NCBI GenBank assembly: GCA_021323815.1
Contig: JAJPKG010000169.1
Span: 1-11,915 of the forward strand
Length of the DNA: 11,915 nt
Origin: Pseudomonadota bacterium
GTDB lineage: Bacteria > Chloroflexota > Ktedonobacteria > Ktedonobacterales > JACDGC01
Direction of reading: 5' to 3'
This document shows positions 1 to 6,153 of the stretch, in pieces. Position 1 is the stretch's first letter, and every line of letters starts with the position of its first letter. The notes below the pieces were generated by a model. The model saw only the letters and a list, made by a program, of their open reading frames with translations, did not search any database and was not told the DNA's origin. The translations under genes and the position numbers were made by a program.

Positions 1-168
1 CCCTGGCAGCAGAGAGTGCTGGAAGGTGAACTGGCGGCGCTGCATCGCGCTTTGCCACTGTTGCCGCCCTTCGTGCGCTATCTGCCCCAGGCGCGGATGG
101 CACGACGGCGCATGGCAGCTATGGCACGCCCACCAGTGCCTGCACCGCTTCAGAACAGAGATGGTTGA
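1..168 (+). CDS. C-terminal fragment of an unidentified protein
   Basis: Reading frame 1 is open from the left window edge to a TGA at 166-168 and gives 55 residues, so the start lies outside the window. The visible part contains leucine-rich and then Arg/Met/Ala-rich stretches (LHRALPLLPPFVRYL, then ARMARRRMAAM) and ends in a proline-rich tail. Third codon positions are mostly G or C in the first two thirds, as in the clear genes of this window, which favours real coding. I do not recognise a family. The last 50 bases overlap the end of the convergent minus-strand gene, so the two genes would share their 3' ends. It could instead be a chance open frame. Confidence 0.45.
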   Translation, partial: PWQQRVLEGELAALHRALPLLPPFVRYLPQARMARRRMAAMARPPVPAPLQNRDG

Positions 169-1900
169 CGATGTATGCGCCGGAAGCGAAATCTTGCGAG
201 TCGCGGCTATAGATCGCCAGATCGTAGGAATGGCCTTTATAGGTGACGGTGCCCATCGAATCCATCAGCCACAGCGTGTCCATGCCGGGACCATAGCCGA
301 TCTTCATCGCCCACGACGCGCCGGGGGGCGCGGTGGCCGCGACGCCCACCTGCTGAGAAGGCACGACGTTTGCCATCAGATTCAGAATATAATCGCAATG
401 GGCCGGCGTCAGGATGCGGTGCGCGCGAATCATCTCCATCAGCCGCACGGTGGAAAGCGGCGAGAGCAATGTTGAGCCGATGCCGCCGGTGTTGATATCC
501 AGATCAGTGATGCCGATGGAATTCAGATAATTCGTCACGCCCCAATAGCCACCAGCGTCGTCATAAAGTTCGACTTCGGCGATATTGTCTGAGACTTCGA
601 TCATTGAGGTCGCCTCGGCAGCCTCATCGCTGGTCAGATCGCGCCCCTGCACTTCGATATCATGCATCAGCGTCACGATGATCGGCACTTTGAACATGCT
701 GGCCATCTCTAAGCCTTCATAGGGGTTATAGACATAATAATGATCGGATTCCGGATCGTAGATTGCCATCGTCACGTTCGCGCCATACGCGCTGGCGTCG
801 GCTTGCAGTTGCGGCGAAAGGGCGTTCAGCGCGGCAAGCTGCATGCCGGCGTTGCGCGGTTTGTCAAAGGCTAACTGGTCGGCGTTCACCCAGCCGTCGC
901 GCAATTCCATCAGATTTTTCCAGCGGATGTGGTACCACAGTGTATTCCCCAGCCATTTCGCGTCGCCGGCCATGTGCACTGAGAACGGCGTCAGAAAGGT
1001 GGCAATGGTGTCTTGCTTGCCGGGAGCGGAAGCGACGGTCATGGGGCTGGGCAGGGTCCACGCGCCGCGCCCCGCCGCGATCTGCACGTGCGGGTAGCCG
1101 AACATGGCCAGGGCATCTTTGCCCACCGGCTGCTCGTGAATGGCCGGTGCGCCGTCGGCATCGCGGTCATACCACAGCACGCCGTTGGCGAAAGCCAGCA
1201 CTGAGAAACGATGCAGGCTGCCATTGACCGTGATGTGCGCCGTCTGCACTTCGGTGAGCGGCGCGCCCAAAATCTGCTGCCAGTTGCCCAGGCTTTGCAG
1301 ATAGGGAACAAAGGTGGCGGGGATGTAATGGCCATAGGCGACATTGTTGCGCGTCTCTTCCGCCGTGAAGATGCCGTCCTCGGCGGGATTGGCTGTCGGC
1401 TGCCACCACCAGGGCGCGGTCACGCGGGCTGCCGGCACGCTGGCAGGGAACAGCGTGGCATAGGTGACATCGCTGGAAGAATCAGCAATGGGGATGGCCG
1501 CACCATGCGCGATCAACGTTTCCGCGATGGGTTGCGCGACGGCAGGGGCATTGGCGGCGCTGCCACGTTGGATGATGCCATAGGTGAACACCTGCTGCAT
1601 GCCGCCTGCGTCGGCCAGTTCGGGCGTGAGCGCCTGCCCCAGCCAGTTCGCCCCGTGCGTGCCGGCATAATAGTCCGCAAAATCACTGCCTGTTGGATGG
1701 ATGGCTCCCAGATTGGGGAAGGATGGCAAGCGGGTGGGAAGCGCCGTCGGCGTGGGGGCAAACGCAAGAGGATGTTTCGTATGATGCGAGGCGGCCACAA
1801 AAGCTGCCGTGCTGCTGCATGTGATAAACAGCGCTAGCAAGGTGAGGGCGAACATAACATTGCGCGCGATAAGCAGTGATTTTGGTAATGATGAGCGCAT
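119..1900 (-). CDS. Exported class A beta-lactamase-related serine hydrolase with N-terminal beta-rich/SH3-like modules
   Basis: The protein has 593 residues. An N-terminal hydrophobic segment (about 12-36) after a short basic stretch is a signal peptide or anchor, followed by a Pro/Thr-rich linker. Two regions (about 75-112 and 188-245) resemble the tryptophan/glycine-rich modules often found in exported Chloroflexota proteins. Residues about 285-345 look like a bacterial SH3 domain. The C-terminal part (about 370-590) is a class A beta-lactamase-like fold: SMFK at 401-404 (nucleophile Ser401, Lys404), SDN at 437-439 and KIG at 533-535 in the KTG position. The omega-loop Glu166 motif (ExxLN) is not visible, so an acyl-enzyme would be deacylated slowly or differently. 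A DD-peptidase, esterase or penicillin-binding role is as likely as antibiotic hydrolysis. The frame opens further upstream (to 2038), but I chose the ATG at 1900 because AAGGAGGG lies 4 bases before it and the signal peptide follows directly. Its promoter region is shared divergently with the MaoC-like gene. Confidence 0.85.
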   Translation of the reverse strand: MRSSLPKSLLIARNVMFALTLLALFITCSSTAAFVAASHHTKHPLAFAPTPTALPTRLPSFPNLGAIHPTGSDFADYYAGTHGANWLGQALTPELADAGGMQQVFTYGIIQRGSAANAPAVAQPIAETLIAHGAAIPIADSSSDVTYATLFPASVPAARVTAPWWWQPTANPAEDGIFTAEETRNNVAYGHYIPATFVPYLQSLGNWQQILGAPLTEVQTAHITVNGSLHRFSVLAFANGVLWYDRDADGAPAIHEQPVGKDALAMFGYPHVQIAAGRGAWTLPSPMTVASAPGKQDTIATFLTPFSVHMAGDAKWLGNTLWYHIRWKNLMELRDGWVNADQLAFDKPRNAGMQLAALNALSPQLQADASAYGANVTMAIYDPESDHYYVYNPYEGLEMASMFKVPIIVTLMHDIEVQGRDLTSDEAAEATSMIEVSDNIAEVELYDDAGGYWGVTNYLNSIGITDLDINTGGIGSTLLSPLSTVRLMEMIRAHRILTPAHCDYILNLMANVVPSQQVGVAATAPPGASWAMKIGYGPGMDTLWLMDSMGTVTYKGHSYDLAIYSRDSQDFASGAYIVNHLCSEAVQALVGVP

Positions 1901-1957
1901 GCTTCCCTCCTTGCTCATAGAGCGTGCGAGATGGGCTGGAAAGGGATGTGTCTGCCT

Positions 1958-1986
1958 ATGATAGACAGTACCCTGAACACGTGCAA
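1958..1986 (-). promoter_or_regulatory. Putative sigma70-type promoter of the beta-lactamase-like gene
   Basis: On the minus strand TTGCAC (1986-1981) is followed after exactly 17 bases by TATCAT (1963-1958), one mismatch from TATAAT. The predicted start of transcription near 1950 leaves a leader of about 50 bases with a strong Shine-Dalgarno. The -35 box matches the consensus at only three positions, so this rests mainly on the -10 box and the spacing. Confidence 0.35.
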
Positions 1987-2059
1987 GAAGCGATAATTGT
2001 TTCAGCATATCATGCGGGCATGGATTTCCGTCGCACAAGTGGGAACTTTGGCGTCAGCG

Positions 2060-2088
2060 TTGAGTGCGCGCGGGCAACATGGTATAAC
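2060..2088 (+). promoter_or_regulatory. Putative extended -10 promoter of the MaoC-like gene
   Basis: TTGAGT (2060-2065) and TATAAC (2083-2088) are separated by 17 bases, and TGG directly before the -10 box makes an extended -10 element (TGnTATAAC). Transcription would start near 2095, giving a leader of about 46 bases. It is divergent from the promoter of the beta-lactamase-like gene; the two -35 boxes are about 75 bases apart. Confidence 0.45.
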
Positions 2089-2140
2089 GGGTGGGCGGCC
2101 ACTGGCGCGCCGCTGATTTCGTCTTGCGAGAGGCAGATCC

Positions 2141-2593
2141 ATGACCAGCACATACGCCGCGCTTTCATCCTGCGCGCCGGGCGAGACGGCAACGTATTCG
2201 CGTCAGGTAACGGATGCTGACGTGGCGCTTTTCGCCCTGATCACGGGCGACCAGCACCCGCTGCACCTCAATCAGCATTACGCCGCAGGCACCCGTTTCG
2301 CCCGAAGGATCATCCCCAGCGCGCTCATTGCCGGCCTCATCGAGGCTGCCCTGGCGACGACCATCCCAGGCATCTGCGGCATGCTGAAGCAGCAGCAGCT
2401 TGATTTTCCCGCGCAAGCTTTCGTGGAAGATGTCATCACCATCACCATCACTGTCGCCGAGGTGGATGCCGCGCAGGAGCATATCTGCTGCGACATCAGC
2501 GCCGTCACCCAAGAGGATGCGCTGATCGCTTGCGGGCAGGCGCGCCTGAGTATGGAAGATCTGCCGGTGGCGCGCGAAGACGATGATGCCTGA
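2141..2593 (+). CDS. MaoC-like hot-dog protein (putative (R)-specific enoyl-CoA hydratase)
   Basis: The 150-residue protein fits a single hot-dog domain of the MaoC/PhaJ type, a cytoplasmic family that hydrates trans-2-enoyl-CoA to (R)-3-hydroxyacyl-CoA or acts in related acyl-CoA steps. The signature TGDQHPLHLN (35-44) keeps the catalytic Asp37 and His42 in the usual D-x4-H spacing, followed by YAAGTRF as in the family. The normally conserved His-Gly after this motif (as in IVHGML) is replaced by Pro59-Ser60. Residues 83-135 supply the central helix and remaining strands. GAGAGG at 2128-2133, seven bases before the ATG, supports this start. The next gene begins 67 bases downstream on the same strand. 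The family is fairly sure; the exact substrate is unknown and no polyhydroxyalkanoate or fatty-acid gene is adjacent. Confidence 0.8.
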   Translation: MTSTYAALSSCAPGETATYSRQVTDADVALFALITGDQHPLHLNQHYAAGTRFARRIIPSALIAGLIEAALATTIPGICGMLKQQQLDFPAQAFVEDVITITITVAEVDAAQEHICCDISAVTQEDALIACGQARLSMEDLPVAREDDDA

Positions 2594-2610
2594 CGCATTG
2601 CCTGGCATCA
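2584..2610 (+). other. Small inverted repeat at the end of the MaoC-like gene
   Basis: TGATGCC (2584-2590) and GGCATCA (2604-2610) form a perfect 7-bp stem with a 13-base loop across the stop codon. No T-run follows, so it is not a standard intrinsic terminator. It may attenuate or simply be chance. Confidence 0.2.
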
Positions 2611-2660
2611 GACTTGCTCCTTGTTCCAGGTCAACGAATCACCCAAAGGAGCAGGATGCT

Positions 2661-3179
2661 ATGTCTCAGGCCGACTTCCCCCCGCCCCCTTATGAACTGC
2701 CTCACCCAGATGATATCCCCCCTTCATCTTGGGATGCCGAGCACCTGTCACCGCTGCTGCCGACCTGGCTCAACGGGGTGACGGAACGCCCAACAACGAA
2801 AAGAGATGCCGACGCGATGCCCACCATCATGATCGTGGATGACGAACAATACATTGGCTATTTGTTGAGCATGCTGCTGATGGAGTACAACTTTCAGACG
2901 CGGGTGGTGCAGAACGCCGAAGATGCGTTCGTTGCCGCTTGCGAAGAGCAGCCGGCCCTCATGCTGATCGATTTCATGATGCCCAACGGCAACGGCGATA
3001 CGCTGATCTGCCGCTTGCAGGCGCATGATGCCACGCGGCATATCCCCCTGGCGCTTATGAGCAGCGCGCGGCCTCGCCTAGCACATTTGCAGGGCATTCC
3101 GTTCCTGCCCAAGCCCTTCGACCATGACGAACTGGTTGAATTCGTGCGGCGGCATGCCAGCGTGCCCGCCGATAAGTGA
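2661..3179 (+). CDS. Stand-alone response-regulator receiver protein with proline-rich N-terminus
   Basis: The 172-residue protein has a proline-rich, probably disordered head (about 1-50, with FPPPPYELP) and one receiver (REC) domain (about 54-167). The key residues of a phosphorylatable receiver are present: Asp60-Asp61 in IVDDEQ, phospho-acceptor Asp104 in LIDFMMPNGNG, Ser134/135 in the Thr/Ser switch position, and Lys151 in LPKPF. There is no DNA-binding or enzymatic output domain, so it should act by protein-protein contact or as a phosphate relay. The frame is open to 2583, but the ATG at 2661 has AAAGGAG at 2645-2651 with a 9-base gap and is the best start. A later Met53 just before the domain is possible but has no clear ribosome binding site. 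No histidine kinase is next to it. It may share the transcript of the MaoC-like gene. Confidence 0.88.
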   Translation: MSQADFPPPPYELPHPDDIPPSSWDAEHLSPLLPTWLNGVTERPTTKRDADAMPTIMIVDDEQYIGYLLSMLLMEYNFQTRVVQNAEDAFVAACEEQPALMLIDFMMPNGNGDTLICRLQAHDATRHIPLALMSSARPRLAHLQGIPFLPKPFDHDELVEFVRRHASVPADK

Positions 3180-3229
3180 GCAGATGAGCCGGCACCTGAA
3201 GTTGTGTCTATAGACCGTTCCGCCATGCT

Positions 3230-3269
3230 GTAGGGGCGATGGCATGCCTCGCCCGCTGCCTGCGCGGGC
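3230..3269. repeat. REP-like structured element (tandem GC-rich hairpins)
   Basis: The element opens with GTAGGGGCGA and contains two adjacent hairpins: GGGCGA (3234-3239) with TCGCCC (3249-3254), the loop including GGCATGCC, and the alternative GCCCGC (3251-3256) with GCGGGC (3264-3269). The two share bases, so they exclude each other. The opening resembles palindromic intergenic repeats I associate with Chloroflexota and cyanobacterial genomes, which is from memory. Only one copy is visible here. Confidence 0.35.
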
Positions 3270-3272
3270 TGA

Positions 3273-3311
3273 TACCTGTTAATTCTTCAGGTAGCGTTCT
3301 TGTTTTTTTTT
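3273..3311 (+). terminator. Possible intrinsic terminator after the receiver gene
   Basis: TACCTG (3273-3278) and CAGGTA (3288-3293) form a 6-bp stem with a 9-base AT-rich loop, followed nine bases later by a run of nine T (3303-3311). The gap between stem and T-run and the low GC of the stem make it weak. Together with the preceding GC-rich hairpins it may still end transcription between the receiver gene and the sigma-factor gene. Confidence 0.3.
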
Positions 3312-3422
3312 CATGCCGCTCGGCTACTTTTCCTCTTTCTTTGCTTTTTCTCATTCCCCTAAAATTTTGCGCAAGGTATCGCGCGTGGACTGCGACGGGT
3401 ATACTGTGGAGGATCGTGTGCC

Positions 3423-4628
3423 ATGACAACCTTGCATCGTGAGAATAAACCAGCAGGAACCGACTATCACCCCATGCCTCTTGCAGAGCAGATAGAAGAA
3501 CGCTTTCGGCGCGCGGAACCGCGTTTGCTGCGCCTGGCGCGCTTGCAGCACATTGCGCCCGCAGCGGTGGAAGACGTGGTGCAGGAAACGTTGCTGGAAG
3601 CCTGGCGCTCGCTGGCTCATCTGCGCGATGAAGCCCGGTTCGACGCCTGGCTCGACGGCATCTGCCGCAACGTGTGCCAGCGGCATCAACGCAAGCAGGG
3701 GATTTTGCAGGCACGCGAAACTGCCCTGGATGTCGTGGATGCCGCTGCGGACCCCTTCGCCCAGATGGCCGATCCCGCCACCTTCGATCCCGTTGAGGAA
3801 TTGACTCGCAAAGACATGGTGTTTTTGCTGGATCGCGCGCTGGGCTATCTTTCGCCGGCACAGCGGGCGGTGGTGGAGCAGCATTATCTGGCCGAGATCC
3901 CCCAGCGCGAGCTTGCGGCGCGGATGGGGTTGACTCTGAGCGCGCTGGAAGCTCGCCTGCACCGGGCGCGGGGCCAACTGGCGCGCGTCCTCAGCCACGA
4001 TCTGCGCGCGGAGGCAGCGGCGCTGGGCCTGGCGCTCGCCCCAGAGGATGCCGCAGGCTGGCGTGAATCGCGCCTCTGGTGCATTTTCTGTGGCAGGCAG
4101 CGCATGCGCGGCATCTTTGAGCCGATGGCGGACGGGCGCACCAACATGCAATTACTGTGTCCGGCATGCAAATATGCCAGTGTCAACTCCCTCGGCCTGG
4201 TCGATCTGGCGCATGCGCGGTCATTTTTGCCGGCTGCAAAGCGACTCGTTGACGCCGTCGGGCAGTTTTACGCCGAGGCGCTGGCTGCCGGCGGCCAATG
4301 CCGCTGCTGGGTCTGTCGCCAGCCATGCCAGTTGCGCATCGTCCGCGATTTCGATGTCATATCGCCTTTCGGCATGCAAACCTGGCTCGCGTTCGACTGC
4401 GCGTGCTATAGCATGTTCAGCGCGGCGATCTCCGTCTATGCCGCGCTTCCGTGCATACGCGATTTCTTGTTTGGCTCAGAGCGTGTGGTCATTGGGCCGG
4501 AAACTACCCTGGAATATCATGGCCAGCCTGCCATTCGCTTCAGCCTGCTGAATCTTGACGAGGGGCGGGAAGCATATGTGTTTGCGAGCGCAGAGACCTT
4601 GCTGCCGCTGCATGTCGTCATCGAATAG
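3423..4628 (+). CDS. ECF-like RNA polymerase sigma factor with cysteine-rich C-terminal extension
   Basis: The protein has 401 residues, about twice a usual ECF sigma factor. Residues 22-92 are sigma region 2, with VEDVVQETLLEAWRSL and FDAWLDGICRNVCQRH, typical of core binding and -10 recognition. Residues 132-186 are region 4, with a helix-turn-helix (LSPAQRAVVEQHYLAEIPQR, then LAARMGLTLSALEARLHRAR) for the -35 element. The remaining 200 residues carry Cys220-x2-Cys223, Cys246-x2-Cys249, a cluster at Cys293, 295, 298 and 302, and Cys326/Cys328. The pairs are spaced like zinc ribbons, and the tail ends in a probable beta-rich segment. I do not recognise this tail as a named domain. By analogy with ECF families with fused C-terminal domains, it may regulate the sigma factor in response to metal or redox state. 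GGAGG at 3408-3412, ten bases before the ATG, decides the start. The MFS gene follows after 45 bases and may be a target or co-transcribed. Confidence 0.88.
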   Translation: MTTLHRENKPAGTDYHPMPLAEQIEERFRRAEPRLLRLARLQHIAPAAVEDVVQETLLEAWRSLAHLRDEARFDAWLDGICRNVCQRHQRKQGILQARETALDVVDAAADPFAQMADPATFDPVEELTRKDMVFLLDRALGYLSPAQRAVVEQHYLAEIPQRELAARMGLTLSALEARLHRARGQLARVLSHDLRAEAAALGLALAPEDAAGWRESRLWCIFCGRQRMRGIFEPMADGRTNMQLLCPACKYASVNSLGLVDLAHARSFLPAAKRLVDAVGQFYAEALAAGGQCRCWVCRQPCQLRIVRDFDVISPFGMQTWLAFDCACYSMFSAAISVYAALPCIRDFLFGSERVVIGPETTLEYHGQPAIRFSLLNLDEGREAYVFASAETLLPLHVVIE

Positions 4629-4673
4629 TTTATCTCCATCATCTCACATCCATCCTTCCTGGGGGAAGTTGTT

Positions 4674-6044
4674 ATGTCTTTGGTAGAATCTCCGGCGGCA
4701 ACGCGCAAGCCGGGCATCCTCATCAATCGCAATTTTGCCTTGCTCTGGGCCGGGCAATCGATCTCGTTCATCGGCGATGCCCTGCTCGATTTCACCCTGT
4801 CGCTGTGGCTCGCGTTCGACCTGGGGCGCGGGCAAACCTGGGCACCGCTGGCGGTCAGCGGCGTGATGGTCAGCGCCTCCGCTGGCACGCTGCTCATCGG
4901 CCCCGTTGCCGGCGTCTTTGTGGATCGCTGGGACAAGCGCCGCACGCTGCTCGCCTTCATCGGCGTGCAAGGGATTTTGGTCGCGTCGCTGCTAGTGGTG
5001 GCCGATCTGATGCCGTTGCCGTTCTTCGCGGGCGGGCATCCGCCGCTGGCCGCGCAGTTGGCGATGCTCTATGCAGTGGCCTTCCTGGTCAATGGGTTCG
5101 CCCAATTCACGCGGCCCGCGCGCACCGCCTTAATCGGCGATCTAGTGGCCGAACCAGAATTGCCCCAGGCGAGCGGGTTGATCGAAACGATGATCGATCT
5201 TTCATTGATGATCGGCTTCGGCGTCGCACCGTTGCTATTCGTGCTGTTTGGCATCGGCTTCGCCCTCATCGCCGACGCGCTCTCGTTCGTCGTCGCTTTC
5301 TTGATGATCTTGGGTGTCAAGGCTCCGCCCGCCGCGCGCAGTGTGCAGCCGGGCGAGCGCGGCAACGTGCGTCGCGAGTTTGTCGCTGGCTTGCGCTTCT
5401 CGCTGAGCAACTTGATCATCCGCACGCTGCTGATCGTCTATACCATCGTGCTTTTCGGTTCCGGGGCCATCAATGCGCTGCTGGTGTTTTTTCTGGCGCA
5501 GACGCTCCATGCGCCGAAAGAGGCTATCGGCATTTTTCCGGTGATGCTGGGTCTGGGATTGGTGGTCGGTTCCCTCTGCGGCGGCTCGCTGGCGAAGCGC
5601 GTTGGATTGATCCGCATCTATTGGATGTCGATCATCCTGCTCGGCATCTTCGCCATCGCGCTGTCACGCCAGACCATGTTCGTTCCAGGGCTGATCTTCG
5701 GCTTCCTAGTCGGCATCCCCAACGGCATCATGAACGTGGCGCTCACGCCGTTGGTGTTGCATGCCACGCCGCGAGCGATGGTGGGCCGCGTGATGGCGGT
5801 GCTGGAACCGGCGATGATGGTGGCGCAGATCGCCTCGGTGGCCGTCTTTGGCACGCTAGCCAGCACCGTCTTCAGCCATTTTCACGTGACGGTGCTGGGG
5901 CAACCCTTCGGCACCTATGACGTGCTGATCTTGCTCCCTGGTGTGCTATGCCTGATCGCTGGAACCATCGCGTTCCTGAGCCTGCGCCGCGTCACCCTCG
6001 GTGCGGAGGCGGACAACGACGCACCACCGGCAGGCGGCGGATGA
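4674..6044 (+). CDS. MFS efflux transporter, MFS_3/MefA-type
   Basis: The 456-residue protein is a polytopic membrane protein with about 12 predicted transmembrane helices. The N-terminus INRNFALLWAGQSISFIGD (residues 17-35) is typical of the MFS_3 branch, which contains MefA-like macrolide and EntS-like siderophore exporters. The loop between helices 2 and 3 holds an MFS motif A variant, GxxxDRWDKRR (about 80-90). It should be a proton-driven exporter in the cytoplasmic membrane; the substrate cannot be read from sequence. The tail ends in a hydrophilic Pro/Gly stretch. GGGGGA at 4661-4666, seven bases before the ATG, supports the start. It lies 45 bases behind the sigma-factor gene with no visible terminator between them, which suggests one operon. 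The family call is firm, the drug-efflux role is inference. Confidence 0.88.
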   Translation: MSLVESPAATRKPGILINRNFALLWAGQSISFIGDALLDFTLSLWLAFDLGRGQTWAPLAVSGVMVSASAGTLLIGPVAGVFVDRWDKRRTLLAFIGVQGILVASLLVVADLMPLPFFAGGHPPLAAQLAMLYAVAFLVNGFAQFTRPARTALIGDLVAEPELPQASGLIETMIDLSLMIGFGVAPLLFVLFGIGFALIADALSFVVAFLMILGVKAPPAARSVQPGERGNVRREFVAGLRFSLSNLIIRTLLIVYTIVLFGSGAINALLVFFLAQTLHAPKEAIGIFPVMLGLGLVVGSLCGGSLAKRVGLIRIYWMSIILLGIFAIALSRQTMFVPGLIFGFLVGIPNGIMNVALTPLVLHATPRAMVGRVMAVLEPAMMVAQIASVAVFGTLASTVFSHFHVTVLGQPFGTYDVLILLPGVLCLIAGTIAFLSLRRVTLGAEADNDAPPAGGG

Positions 6045-6153
6045 CGCTTGAGAAATCCCCATCAACTGCTTGTTGCTCTGCTTGATTTGTCGCGCGGTTT
6101 ATGCTGAAAAGAGAACGAACGGCGCGGGGAAGGATGCCCGCGCGATCTCATGG

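Noticed and set aside
1901..2038. Upstream extension of the beta-lactamase-like gene to an ATG at 2038
   Set aside because: The extension overlaps the likely promoter and would put 46 residues before a clear signal peptide; AAGGAGGG precedes the ATG at 1900.
3400..3405. TATACT as a -10 box for the sigma-factor gene
   Set aside because: Transcription would start inside the ribosome binding site at 3408-3412, and no -35 box lies at a suitable distance.
3351..4151. A 266-codon open frame on the minus strand
   Set aside because: It lies opposite the sigma-factor gene, whose regions 2 and 4 are unmistakable; the opposite frame has a low-complexity His/Arg/Gln-rich product.
4805..5920. A 371-codon plus-strand open frame inside the MFS exporter gene
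   Set aside because: Its product is Arg/Ala/His-rich with no membrane helices, typical of an out-of-frame reading of GC-rich DNA, whereas the main frame encodes 12 helices.
6070..6153. TTG start for the M23 peptidase
   Set aside because: There is no ribosome binding site before it, and the added residues show no domain or signal; ATG starts downstream are more plausible.
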